Shown in pieces: positions 17,708 to 25,856 of a stretch of 50,090 nt of DNA. Positions within the stretch are counted from its first letter, which is position 1, and every line of letters starts with the position of its first letter. The notes below the pieces were generated by a model that saw only the letters and a program-made list of their open reading frames with translations, did not search any database and was not told where the DNA came from. The translations under genes were made by a program, and so were the position numbers. This DNA is from Mycolicibacterium peregrinum (lineage in GTDB: Bacteria > Actinomycetota > Actinomycetes > Mycobacteriales > Mycobacteriaceae). The stretch is from positions 1 through 50,090 of the forward strand of contig NZ_LZSY01000122.1 in assembly GCF_001665625.1 (NCBI RefSeq). Reading direction: 5' to 3'.

Positions 17708-17940
17708 TGGCAGTGGGAACTACGCCTGGTGAGCTGCGTGAACTGTCCGACACCGAGTTGACGGCGAAGCTGCGCGAGTCCAAGGAAGAGCTGTTCAACC
17801 TGCGCTTCCAGATGGCGACCGGTCAGCTGGCCAACAACCGTCGGCTGCGCGTCGTGCGCCAGGAGATTGCACGGGTTTACACCGTGCTGCGTGAACGTGA
17901 GTTGGGTCTGGCTTCCGGACCCGTTGGTGAGGATTCGTAA
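17707..17940 (+). CDS. rpmC: 50S ribosomal protein L29
   Basis: A 77-aa L29 (uL29), a helical protein at the tunnel exit beside L23. GELRELSDTELTAKLRESKEELFNLRFQMATGQLANNRRLRVVRQEIARVYTVLRERE is the canonical two-helix body. The start at 17707 couples to the rplP stop; the longer upstream reading in this frame is a shadow. The stop shares one base with the rpsQ ATG. Confidence 0.97.
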   Translation: MAVGTTPGELRELSDTELTAKLRESKEELFNLRFQMATGQLANNRRLRVVRQEIARVYTVLRERELGLASGPVGEDS

Positions 17941-18236
17941 TGGCAGAGACCAAGGGCCCCAAGCACACCCCGGCCACCGAGAAGCCGCGCGGCCGTCGTA
18001 AGACCGCCATCGGCTACGTGGTGAGCGACAAGATGCAGAAGACCATCGTGGTCGAGCTGGAAGATCGTAAGAGCCACCCGCTCTACGGCAAGATCATCCG
18101 GACCACCAAGAAGGTCAAGGCGCACGACGAGAACGGCGACGCCGGTATCGGCGACCGCGTCTCGTTGATGGAGACTCGGCCGACGTCGGCCACCAAGCGG
18201 TGGCGGCTGGTCGAGGTTCTCGAGAAGGCGAAGTAG
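17940..18236 (+). CDS. rpsQ: 30S ribosomal protein S17
   Basis: A 98-aa S17 (uS17), a primary 16S rRNA-binding OB-fold protein. RKTAIGYVVSDKMQKTIVVELEDRKSHPLYGKIIRTTKKVKAHDE and IGDRVSLMETRPTSATKRWRLVEVLEKAK are canonical. The N-terminal 20 residues form a basic extension seen in mycobacteria. It is the last gene of the S10 operon; a strong terminator follows 34 bp later. Confidence 0.98.
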   Translation: MAETKGPKHTPATEKPRGRRKTAIGYVVSDKMQKTIVVELEDRKSHPLYGKIIRTTKKVKAHDENGDAGIGDRVSLMETRPTSATKRWRLVEVLEKAK

Positions 18237-18269
18237 CGAAAGCTCAACTCGCCGCGCGAGCAGACGCCA

Positions 18270-18303
18270 AAAGTGCCCCAAGCCTTCGGGTTTGGGGCAC
18301 TTT
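18270..18303. terminator. Intrinsic terminator of the S10 operon (UUCG loop)
   Basis: AAAGTGCCCCAAGCC (18270-18284) pairs with GGTTTGGGGCACTTT (18289-18303) around a TTCG tetraloop, giving a 15-bp stem with one G-U pair. A-rich and T-rich ends flank the stem, so it can act in both directions and also end the convergent fasciclin gene. Confidence 0.92.
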
Positions 18304-18314
18304 CGTGTGTGGGG

Positions 18315-18959
18315 TCAGCCGGCGGGCGGCATCAGCACCGTGTCGATGAGGTAGACGGTGGCGTTGGCGGTGTGGACTCCGCCGCACACCACGGATGCGT
18401 CGTTGACTTTCAGTGCGTCACCCGAGCCGGTCACCGTCACGGGTGCGCCCTGCACGCTTGGCCGGCTGCCGACGACCTTGGCCGGGCTGGCCTGCCCCGG
18501 TACGACGTGATAGGTCAGGATGTTGGTCAGCATCGCGGAGTCCGTCTTCAACACCTCGATGGTGGCCGGGTCGATCTTGGCGAATGCGTCATCAGTGGGC
18601 GCGAAGACGGTGAACTCACCTCCGTTGAGGGTGTCCACCAGGTTCACGTTCGGATTCAGCTTTCCCGACAGCGCCGCGGTGAGCGTCGTCAGCAGCGGGT
18701 TGTTCGACGCGGCGACGGTGACCGGATCCTGTGCCATCCCCATCACCGACCCGGGGCCCGACGGCACCTTTTCCGCGTAGGACGCGCAGCCCGGGCCCAC
18801 CAGGTCTGATGCCGGGTCGGCGGCCATGGCGGGCGCACTGGTGGCCTCCGGTGTCGCGGGTGCGGACCGCGCGGTGTCGCTTGAGCAGGCGGGCAGCGCG
18901 AACATGACGGCGGCTGACATCCCCGCCACCGCGGCCAACTTGTATTGAGAAATCAACAT
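18315..18959 (-). CDS. Fasciclin-domain lipoprotein (MPT83/MPT70-like)
   Basis: A 214-aa secreted protein with one fasciclin (FAS1) domain, related to the mycobacterial antigens MPT70 and MPT83. The signal peptide ends in a lipobox, LPAC, with Cys25, so it should be lipid-anchored like MPT83. FAS1 motifs H1 (GGEFTVFAPTDDAFAKI, about 110-126) and H2 (ILTYHVVPGQ, about 147) are present, ending with NATVYLIDTVLMPPAG. AGGAG precedes the ATG. A SigK-type promoter lies upstream and the gene is divergent from dipZ-sigK-rskA, consistent with membership in the SigK regulon. The role of these proteins is still unsettled; adhesion has been proposed. Confidence 0.92.
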   Translation of the reverse strand: MLISQYKLAAVAGMSAAVMFALPACSSDTARSAPATPEATSAPAMAADPASDLVGPGCASYAEKVPSGPGSVMGMAQDPVTVAASNNPLLTTLTAALSGKLNPNVNLVDTLNGGEFTVFAPTDDAFAKIDPATIEVLKTDSAMLTNILTYHVVPGQASPAKVVGSRPSVQGAPVTVTGSGDALKVNDASVVCGGVHTANATVYLIDTVLMPPAG

Positions 18960-19015
18960 TTTCCGACTCCTGTGGCTGATTGACGGTGACCCCCGTCACT
19001 TTCTCGGTCACTGGG

Positions 19016-19043
19016 TATTCGGAGCGGGCCCGCATTCGGATGG
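19016..19043 (-). promoter_or_regulatory. SigK-type promoter for the fasciclin gene
   Basis: On the minus strand CCATCC (19043-19038) and CCGAATA (19022-19016) are 15 bp apart, matching the SigK motif as I recall it. Predicted start near 19009, leaving a leader of about 50 nt. Confidence 0.75.
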
Positions 19044-19057
19044 GTGTCGATTTCGAC

Positions 19058-19085
19058 CAATCCGGCACAGCGTCGGTGCCGAATA
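19058..19085 (+). promoter_or_regulatory. SigK-type promoter for dipZ-sigK-rskA
   Basis: CAATCC (19058-19063), a 15-bp spacer, then CCGAATA (19079-19085). The geometry is identical to the divergent promoter, with one mismatch in the -35. The ATG at 19092 begins six bases after the -10, so the transcript is probably leaderless. sigK is in this operon, which would make a positive feedback loop. Confidence 0.75.
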
Positions 19086-19091
19086 CCCGGC

Positions 19092-20807
19092 ATGTACACC
19101 TTGGTGCTCATCGGATTCCTCGGCGGACTCATCACCGGCATCTCGCCGTGCATCCTGCCGGTATTGCCCGTGATCTTCTTCTCCGGAGCGCAGAGCGCCC
19201 GTGTCACCGAGTCGGACGGCACGACAGTCGTTGCGACGAAGCCGACACTGGCCGAGACGCTGCGCCCCTATCGGGTGATCGCCGGCCTGGTGCTGAGTTT
19301 CAGCGTGGTGACCCTGGCGGGCTCGGCGCTACTGCAGCTGTTGCACCTACCTCAGGACGCACTCCGCTGGGCGGGCCTTGTCGCACTGACACTGATCGGG
19401 CTTGGCCTGATCTTCCCGCGCTTCGAGCAGCTGCTGGAGAAACCGTTCAGCTGGATCCCGCAGAAGCAGTTCGGCTCGGGCAGTAGCGGTTTCGGACTGG
19501 GTCTCGCGCTCGGCGTGCTCTATGTGCCGTGCGCGGGACCCGTGCTCGCAGCGATCGTCGTTGCCGGCGCCACCGGCTCGATCGGTGCCGATACCGTTGC
19601 ATTGACCCTGTCGTTCGCCGTCGGTGCCGCGCTTCCCCTACTCGCCTTCGCGCTCGCCGGGCGTCGGGTTGCCGAGCGGGTCAATGCCTTCCGCCGTCAG
19701 CAGCGCAAGATCCGGCTGATCGGAGGAGTGGTGATGCTGGTTTTCGCGGTGGCGTTGGCCACCGACGTGCCTGCGAAGCTGCAGCGGGCGATCCCGGATT
19801 ACACCAGCGGGTTACAGGACCGGGTCGCCACCGCAGGTGAGGTCCAAGACCGGCTGAGCCCGACCGCAGGAGGGGAACTGTCGAATTGCCCAGAAGGCGC
19901 GGAAGAACTCCAGAACTGCGGTGCTGCACCGGAGATCACCGGCATCACCGGTTGGCTCAACACCCCTGACGGCGCACCTGTCGACCTCAAGTCCTTGCGC
20001 GGCAAGGTGGTACTCATCGACTTCTGGGCGTACTCGTGCATCAACTGCCAGCGAGCGATTCCCCACGTCGTCGACTGGTACGACAGATACAAGGACTCCG
20101 GTCTGACGGTGGTCGGCGTCCACACCCCGGAATACGCCTTCGAGCGGGTACCCGGCAATGTGGCCAAGGGTGCGGCGGACTTGGGTATCACCTACCCGGT
20201 CGCCCTGGACAACTCGTACTCCACCTGGACGAACTACCACAATCGCTACTGGCCGGCCGAGTACCTCATCGATGCGAATGGCGTTGTGCGGCACGTGAAG
20301 TTCGGTGAGGGTGGCTACGACACGACCGAGCGGCTGATTCGCGAGTTGCTCATGGACGCGAAGAACGCCGCGTTGCCCGCGCCGGTGAACTCGCCCGACA
20401 CGACGCCGACGTCGGCACTCACCCCTGAGACGTACCTCGGAGTCGGCAAGGAGATCAACTACGCCGGTGGTGGCACGTACGACGAGGGCGACGCGGTGTT
20501 CGGCTACCCGACGAGTCTGCCTGCCGACTCGTTCGCGCTGGATGGGCCGTGGCACCTGGACTACCAGGGCGCGACCGCCCAAAGCTCAGATTCGGCCATC
20601 AAGCTCAATTACCAGGCCAAGCAGGTCTATCTCGTCGTGGGTGGGACCGGCGCCGTGACCGTGCTTCGCGGCGGCGAGACTACGACGGTGCCGGTGAGCG
20701 GCCCGCCCACCCTGCACCAGATCGTCGACGATCGTGAAGCGCATCGTGGCGAGATCGAGTTGCGGTTGAGTCAAGGGCTGCAGGCTTTCTCGTTCACCTA
20801 CGGGTGA
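19092..20807 (+). CDS. dipZ: DipZ, CcdA-thioredoxin fusion protein
   Basis: A 571-aa membrane thiol-disulfide transporter fused to an extracytoplasmic redoxin. The N-terminal CcdA/DsbD-like domain (about 1-235) has six or so TM segments with redox cysteines in SPCILPVLP (C20) and VPCAGPVLA (C147). The thioredoxin/AhpC-TSA-like domain (about 280-425) has WAYSCINCQ (C316, C319). A beta-rich C-terminal DipZ domain follows (about 430-571). It should pass reducing power across the membrane to envelope proteins. The ATG at 19092 fits both the CcdA N-terminus and the promoter; the frame upstream to 19044 overlaps the promoter. sigK begins six bases after the stop. Confidence 0.95.
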   Translation: MYTLVLIGFLGGLITGISPCILPVLPVIFFSGAQSARVTESDGTTVVATKPTLAETLRPYRVIAGLVLSFSVVTLAGSALLQLLHLPQDALRWAGLVALTLIGLGLIFPRFEQLLEKPFSWIPQKQFGSGSSGFGLGLALGVLYVPCAGPVLAAIVVAGATGSIGADTVALTLSFAVGAALPLLAFALAGRRVAERVNAFRRQQRKIRLIGGVVMLVFAVALATDVPAKLQRAIPDYTSGLQDRVATAGEVQDRLSPTAGGELSNCPEGAEELQNCGAAPEITGITGWLNTPDGAPVDLKSLRGKVVLIDFWAYSCINCQRAIPHVVDWYDRYKDSGLTVVGVHTPEYAFERVPGNVAKGAADLGITYPVALDNSYSTWTNYHNRYWPAEYLIDANGVVRHVKFGEGGYDTTERLIRELLMDAKNAALPAPVNSPDTTPTSALTPETYLGVGKEINYAGGGTYDEGDAVFGYPTSLPADSFALDGPWHLDYQGATAQSSDSAIKLNYQAKQVYLVVGGTGAVTVLRGGETTTVPVSGPPTLHQIVDDREAHRGEIELRLSQGLQAFSFTYG

Positions 20808-20813
20808 CCGGCG

Positions 20814-21413
20814 ATGACCACCGTCTATTCGGCGCTAGGCTACCGGTCGATGGCACGTACGCCGGAGGTGAGTAACGTCCTCGACGCGCAGCTGCGTCGG
20901 GTGGCCCGAGGCGACGCCGAGGCGTTCGCCGGGCTGTACGACGCCACGAGCGCCCGGGTATACGGATTGGTGATCCGCATCCTGCGGGATCCTGGATACA
21001 GCGAGGAAACCACGCAGGATGTCTACGCCCAGGTGTGGCGCTCTGCCGCCGACTATGACCCGGAGCAAGGGTCTGCGCTGGCGTGGCTCATGACCTTGGC
21101 GCATCGCCGCGCGGTGGACCGGGTGCGGGCCGAGGTGGCCTCTAGCCGGCGCGAGGCGCGTTACGTCGCGGCGAGCGCAGAGCCCGACACCGACGTGGTC
21201 GCCGACTCGGCCATCCGGTCTGACGAGCAGCGGCAGGTGGCCGACTGTCTGGGATCACTGACGGACCTGCAGCGGCAGGCCATCGAGCTGGCGTACTACG
21301 ACGGCCTGACCTATCCACAGGTGTCCGAACGGCTGTCGGTCAGCCTGGGCACCGTCAAAACCCGGATGCGCGACGGGCTCCGCAGGCTTCGTGATTGTCT
21401 GGGGGTGGCATGA
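20814..21413 (+). CDS. sigK: ECF sigma factor SigK
   Basis: A 199-aa ECF sigma factor. Region 2 is YDATSARVYGLVIRILRDPGYSEETTQDVYAQVWRSA, continuing into GSALAWLMTLAHRRAVDRVR. Region 4 is LTDLQRQAIELAYYDGLTYPQVSERLSVSLGTVKTRMRDGLRRLR. The sequence is close to M. tuberculosis SigK as I recall it and is followed by rskA, its anti-sigma factor. The ATG at 20814 gives about 12 more residues than M. tuberculosis SigK; the ATG at 20850 is a shorter alternative. It should drive dipZ and the divergent fasciclin gene through the CCATCC/CCGAATA promoters. Confidence 0.93.
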   Translation: MTTVYSALGYRSMARTPEVSNVLDAQLRRVARGDAEAFAGLYDATSARVYGLVIRILRDPGYSEETTQDVYAQVWRSAADYDPEQGSALAWLMTLAHRRAVDRVRAEVASSRREARYVAASAEPDTDVVADSAIRSDEQRQVADCLGSLTDLQRQAIELAYYDGLTYPQVSERLSVSLGTVKTRMRDGLRRLRDCLGVA

Positions 21414-22096
21414 CCAGCGACTCCGAGCTGCCAGACCTGGCCACGGCCTACGCACTGGATGCGGTTACCGACGCCGAGCGCGCCGACATCGAGCGCCGGT
21501 TGGCCGAGTCTCCCGCTGAGATCGCCGAGGCGTTCCGCGCGGAGGTTCGTGCGGTGCACGAGACGATGGCAGAGGCCTCGACTGCGACCGCTGTGACCCC
21601 GCCGGTGTGGCTCCGACAGCAGGCACTTGCGGTCTCACGCGGTGCTCGACCCGACCGTTTCGGTTGGCGCAAAGGAATATTGGCTACCGCCGCTGCGGTG
21701 GTGGTCGCCGCGGGCGGCTTCGGAGCGGGGTTGGCGCTGCGCCCGGCGAATGCGCCGACCCCCGCCGAGCAGGTGCTTGCAGCGGGCGATGTCCGCACGG
21801 TGACCGGACAACTCCGTGTCGGTGGTACTGCGACGTTCATGTACTCACGCGATGAGCGGACGGGTGTGTTGGTGATGAACAATGTCGCGCCGCCGCCGCC
21901 CGGCATGGTCTATCAGATGTGGCTCATGACCGATCAGGGGCCGCAGTCGGCGGGCACGATGGGAAGCATGGCTCCCTCGATGACTGCCATGGTGCGCGAC
22001 ATCGGGAACTCGAGCGCGTTGGCATTCACCATGGAGCCCGGCGGCGGGTCGCCGAAGCCGACGGGGGAGATGGTGGCCAGGCTTTCGCTCGCGTGA
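21410..22096 (+). CDS. rskA: Anti-sigma-K factor RskA
   Basis: A 228-aa single-pass membrane anti-sigma factor. The cytosolic N-terminal domain (LATAYALDAVTDAERADIERRLAE, about 8-31) binds SigK, a single TM segment lies near residues 87-105 (ILATAAAVVVAAGGFGAGLAL), and the extracytoplasmic RskA domain contains PPPPGMVYQMWLMTDQGPQSAGTMG. SigK release is expected to need regulated proteolysis of this protein. The ATG overlaps the sigK TGA (ATGA), so stoichiometry is set by translational coupling. Confidence 0.93.
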   Translation: MTSDSELPDLATAYALDAVTDAERADIERRLAESPAEIAEAFRAEVRAVHETMAEASTATAVTPPVWLRQQALAVSRGARPDRFGWRKGILATAAAVVVAAGGFGAGLALRPANAPTPAEQVLAAGDVRTVTGQLRVGGTATFMYSRDERTGVLVMNNVAPPPPGMVYQMWLMTDQGPQSAGTMGSMAPSMTAMVRDIGNSSALAFTMEPGGGSPKPTGEMVARLSLA

Positions 22097-22407
22097 GGTC
22101 GACGCGAGGTGAGCGATGCGGCAGAGCCATGCGTTTCGGTGCCGTCTGCCGAAGGTCTTGATTGGCCTATCAGAAATTGCCGCGTCCGCAAAAAGGTCGC
22201 AGCGGTTTCGCGATGCAGCCGCAGACAAATCCGCCCGGTGGGCGAATTCGCGATGATCGTTGGTTGCCGAGAGGTAAACGCAGCGGATTCCCGGGCCGTT
22301 TTTTGCCATGCGATCCGGTCAATATCCGGGCTACGTCGCGAACAGGTTGGGATAACGATTGCGGTAAAGGTGGGCGTCTTCGCGACGCCCAATCTAAACT
22401 GACGCGG
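22097..22407 (+). promoter_or_regulatory. Promoter region of the four-gene glycosyltransferase operon
   Basis: These 311 bases hold no convincing gene. A perfect 7-bp inverted repeat, GGGCGTC-TTCGC-GACGCCC (22372-22390), ends four bases before a -10-like TAAACT (22395-22400), which is followed by seven bases and the GTG at 22408. This suggests a leaderless transcript with an operator or a hairpin in the spacer. I could not match the rest to a known riboswitch. Confidence 0.45.
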
Positions 22408-24336
22408 GTGACTTCCCGCATATTGTCCCTGCTTGCGGCAACGGCGCTCATCGCAGGAACCGCGGTTGGTCCCGGGGTCGCTGCAGCCGCTCCGGAAGAC
22501 GACCCGTCGCTGGTGAGTTCCCCGACATTGAACCTGCGAACACTCGGTGCGAATCCGGATATCGCGTTATACGGAATTCAGGGTTCGCAGACGCTGACAA
22601 TTCCGGTGCCGCGCGGTCTGATTCCCGCCGAGCTGGTTGCCACGGTGCAACTTCCGGTCAATACCCGCGGCGGCACTCTCGAGGTCAGCCAGGACCAGCG
22701 GGTGTTGTCGCGTGTGCCGCTGCCGCCGGATCAATCACCGATCACGATTCCTCTGGGCGGCGCCCGGGTGGTGGAAAACGCTGTGACGGTGCAGCTGACC
22801 GCCTACCTCACCGTGCCCGACGGGTATTGCGTGTACGACCCGACCAATCCGTTACGGTTGATCAACAGTGATGTTCGGTTCACCGGTACCGAACAGCCCC
22901 CGACGGTGATCGCCGACTTCCTTCCGCCGGTGCTGGGCAAGCTCACGCTGTTCGTCCCACCGAATCCGTCGCAATCCGAATCAGACGCCGCAATCCGGAT
23001 CGCGACGTCAGTCGTGGCCCGGTACGGTCTGCAACGTCCTGCCGTCGACATCGTCACCACCGACGGCGGCCCGGTCGCACCGCCGCAGCCGATGGAGCGG
23101 CAAGTCATCGTGCGCGAGGGGGACGCGCCCGGATTGAGTCTGCAGGGGCCCAATGCAGTACCGGCCCTGCTCATTTCAGGTCCTGCCGGAGAGGTCACCA
23201 ACCAGGCCCGGTTGCTGTCGAGTGACATCTCGAGGCTCGCCGTGCAGTCGAAGGCCGTGGTGGGACCGCTGTCCAACACTCCGCAGCTGCCGTCGGACCA
23301 CACCACCATCCGTCAGCTCGGTCAGCCTGGGGTCAACGCCACGTCGCTGGTCAATCCCCGGGTCACGGTTCCGCTGGATCAGACCCGGCTGGGCCGCGCG
23401 GTGCATGATGTCCGCGTTCATCTGCAGGGTTCCTACACCCCGTTGCCTGCGAGCATCGCAGGGCAGGTGGTGGTCAGCATCGGGGGACAGACCGTAGACC
23501 GCTGGCCAACGGAGGCCAACGGCCGCATCGACAAGTGGGTCGACATACCCGACCGGCACCTGCAGCGCTACACCAATCTGGACATCGCGATAGACGCGGC
23601 GGGCAACACCGGCCGGTGCGGCGAGTTCCAGCCGATCACCCTGACCATCGACGGCGAGACCCCGGTCGAGAGCAAACAGGCCAAACCTCCTGTCCCGGCA
23701 GGCTTCCAGTCGTTGCCACAGGCGTTGATGCCGCGGGTGGCGGTCGGGATGGACCTGGGTTTCGCCAACTTGCATCGGGCGGTGCAGATTCTGACTGGGC
23801 TGCAGCGGCTGAGCTCGCGTCCGTTCGATGCCGAGGTCCGCTCGCTGGCCGACGCCGTCGCCTCACCCAACCCCGCTGTGCTGATCAGCGCTGACGGCTG
23901 GAACGACGAGCGCATCTCGCTTCCCGTCGCGGTCGATGCCGACGGCGTGATCACGGTCGAAAACGTTGACGGGTCGGGTAACTCGTCGACGTTGACGCTG
24001 GATCCCACGGTCGGCTTCGGATCGCTGCAGACCGTCTACACCGGTGGACGCTCGGTGCTGGTCGCCACGTCCAGCAAGGCGCCCCAGGAACTGGACCGGC
24101 TCCTGGGCTGGCTGGACGGTGACACGGCACGGTGGTCGGGGCTGTCCGGCAACGCCGCACTCGCGATGCCGGGTCGAGCGCCGTTCGCTCTGACCACTCC
24201 GGCCGCCCAGCAGGAAAGTGCCACGGCCGCCGAGCACAAGTCACTGCGGCTGCGAGTCGGCGTCGCGGCGGTGGTGCTGGCGGCCCTGGCAGCCGGGTTG
24301 GTTGCATGGCGTGGGCGGTCCCGGGGTACATCGTGA
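22408..24336 (+). CDS. BcsB-like secreted, membrane-anchored polysaccharide synthase subunit
   Basis: A 642-aa protein with a signal peptide (about 1-32, ending AAAAPED) and one C-terminal TM segment (about 614-634, VGVAAVVLAALAAGLVAW). The long middle part is beta-rich and resembles BcsB, the periplasmic cellulose synthase subunit whose tail anchor packs against BcsA: two repeated jelly-roll/flavodoxin-like halves, with VTVQLTAYLTVPDGYCVYDP and a second copy-like part (VHDVRVHLQGSYTPLPASIAGQVVVSIGG, then GRCGEFQPITLTIDGE). Similarity is inferred from architecture and motifs, not from a search. The GTG at 22408 gives a clean signal peptide. The stop overlaps the next GTG (GTGA). Confidence 0.72.
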   Translation: MTSRILSLLAATALIAGTAVGPGVAAAAPEDDPSLVSSPTLNLRTLGANPDIALYGIQGSQTLTIPVPRGLIPAELVATVQLPVNTRGGTLEVSQDQRVLSRVPLPPDQSPITIPLGGARVVENAVTVQLTAYLTVPDGYCVYDPTNPLRLINSDVRFTGTEQPPTVIADFLPPVLGKLTLFVPPNPSQSESDAAIRIATSVVARYGLQRPAVDIVTTDGGPVAPPQPMERQVIVREGDAPGLSLQGPNAVPALLISGPAGEVTNQARLLSSDISRLAVQSKAVVGPLSNTPQLPSDHTTIRQLGQPGVNATSLVNPRVTVPLDQTRLGRAVHDVRVHLQGSYTPLPASIAGQVVVSIGGQTVDRWPTEANGRIDKWVDIPDRHLQRYTNLDIAIDAAGNTGRCGEFQPITLTIDGETPVESKQAKPPVPAGFQSLPQALMPRVAVGMDLGFANLHRAVQILTGLQRLSSRPFDAEVRSLADAVASPNPAVLISADGWNDERISLPVAVDADGVITVENVDGSGNSSTLTLDPTVGFGSLQTVYTGGRSVLVATSSKAPQELDRLLGWLDGDTARWSGLSGNAALAMPGRAPFALTTPAAQQESATAAEHKSLRLRVGVAAVVLAALAAGLVAWRGRSRGTS

Positions 24337-25856
24337 CGACGACGGTCCAGGGCACCGGTAATGCCTGGGACCGGCTGGTGCACTGGTGGTTCGGTCTACC
24401 TCAGGCGGTCCGTCTGGTGGCGCGCTGGGCACTCATCGGCGTGCTCACGTTGGTGGCGTTTCGGCAGAGTCTGCGGAACCTGGTCGAGACCACCCTGGCG
24501 GGAGGTCTCATCGGCTATGTCTGGATGGTCCCGATCGCCGCCGCCCTGGCGGCGTGGGGAACCGACGTCCGGCGCCGAACCGAACTGCCGATTCATGATC
24601 GGCAGACAGACGTCATCGTCGGCGTGATCGGGCTCGGTCTGGCGCTCATGGTGCAGGGCGTCCTACTGAAGCGCTACTCCGAGTTTTTCCACCTGATGCG
24701 GCTGGATCTCTTGGCGCTGTGGCTCTTCATGCTCAGCAGCAGCTTGGTTCTGTTCGGCGTGCGGCCGGTCACCCGGTTCGGGTGGGCCTGGGTGCTGTTG
24801 TCGCTGATATCCGCCTTGCCGTATCAAGTTGTCGTCATTGCGCTGGGCGGTGGCAACTTCGCGGCCGGAGTCGGGACCCTGCTGATCGCCGCCGCGGCCA
24901 CCGCCATCGCGGTGGGGCGCACGCGCAAACGTGCGGTGGTCGGTGCGCTCGCTTCCTTCGCGTTCGGTTTCGTCATCCTGTTCGTGCTGGACAAATTGTG
25001 GCCGCATGCGCCGGTCATCGTGTATCAGATGGTGCCGTCGCTCGCGTCGATCGTTGCCGTGGGCCTGCTTGCGTTTCTCCATGCGCGCCGGGGCCGACCA
25101 AAGCTTCTGCTCGACCGCAAGGTGGAACCTCTTGCCGCCAGACAGATCTGGGCGGCAATTCCGCTTGTGGTGGCGGTGGCGGTTGCGCTCGCGTTCATGC
25201 CGTTGCCGCAGCAGCAGAGCGCCACGGTGATCAGTCGCAGCGCCCCTTATGACCTGACGCCGGGGATGCGGCTGGCGGCACCTCCTGGTTGGTCGGTCAC
25301 CGGCGAGCAGCGGTACACCGGGGTAAAGCGGTATTACGGCGACGAAGCCGTACTCATCCGCCAGCGGATGACCGCAGATGTCGGGGATCCCCGGTTCGAC
25401 AAGTTGTCGGCGCGGCGAAACCTGATGGTGGACAGCATTGTCAGCGAGTTGCCGTTCTCGTTCGACGCGTACCCCGGACAGGTGCTCTACGACACCACCG
25501 GGACCCGGCTCAGCAGACCGCAGCCGGTCGATCTCGGCCACGGGGTGACGGGGGAGTTGTTCTCCGCGATCGACGACCGCCTCCTGGTGAGCTGGGACGT
25601 ACTGCGTTTCGCCTGGGGCGAGGAGGATGAGGATCAGATCGTCGACATCTTCGCGGTGGACAACCATCTCCCCGACGCACCGTTCCCCAATCCGCAGCGG
25701 GGATTGGTTTCCACGCTGCGCAACCTGTTCACCGTGCTGTTCCGTGGGAATTCCGTCTTGGTGCAACGCAAGCCGGCCTACAAAGACGCGGAGCTGCTCA
25801 CCGAGTTCGGCCGTGCCCTGGTGGCCGCACAGTTCGTGAAAGGGGCCGGCCAATGA
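24333..25856 (+). CDS. Polytopic membrane protein with C-terminal extracytoplasmic domain, unknown function
   Basis: I do not recognise this 507-aa protein. About nine TM segments fill residues 20-290, then about 210 residues (from QQQSATVISRSAPYDLTPGMRLAAPPGWSV) form a soluble domain probably outside the membrane. There is no cysteine in the whole protein. The layout of eight or more TMs plus a C-terminal domain is loosely like exosortase-EpsI fusions, but the catalytic Cys of exosortases is absent, so that assignment is not supported. The GTG at 24333 overlaps the previous stop, and the TGA overlaps the GT2 ATG. Its place between a BcsB-like subunit and a processive glycosyltransferase suggests a structural or export part of the same complex. 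Confidence 0.7.
   Translation: MTTTVQGTGNAWDRLVHWWFGLPQAVRLVARWALIGVLTLVAFRQSLRNLVETTLAGGLIGYVWMVPIAAALAAWGTDVRRRTELPIHDRQTDVIVGVIGLGLALMVQGVLLKRYSEFFHLMRLDLLALWLFMLSSSLVLFGVRPVTRFGWAWVLLSLISALPYQVVVIALGGGNFAAGVGTLLIAAAATAIAVGRTRKRAVVGALASFAFGFVILFVLDKLWPHAPVIVYQMVPSLASIVAVGLLAFLHARRGRPKLLLDRKVEPLAARQIWAAIPLVVAVAVALAFMPLPQQQSATVISRSAPYDLTPGMRLAAPPGWSVTGEQRYTGVKRYYGDEAVLIRQRMTADVGDPRFDKLSARRNLMVDSIVSELPFSFDAYPGQVLYDTTGTRLSRPQPVDLGHGVTGELFSAIDDRLLVSWDVLRFAWGEEDEDQIVDIFAVDNHLPDAPFPNPQRGLVSTLRNLFTVLFRGNSVLVQRKPAYKDAELLTEFGRALVAAQFVKGAGQ

Noticed and set aside
22097..22407. Riboswitch (for example c-di-AMP ydaO type) before the polysaccharide operon.
   Set aside because: I could not find the conserved core of any riboswitch class, and the likely leaderless start leaves no leader for one.
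24333..25856. Calling the nine-TM protein an exosortase.
   Set aside because: The topology is suggestive, but no cysteine exists in the protein, so the catalytic residue is absent and the match is not supported.
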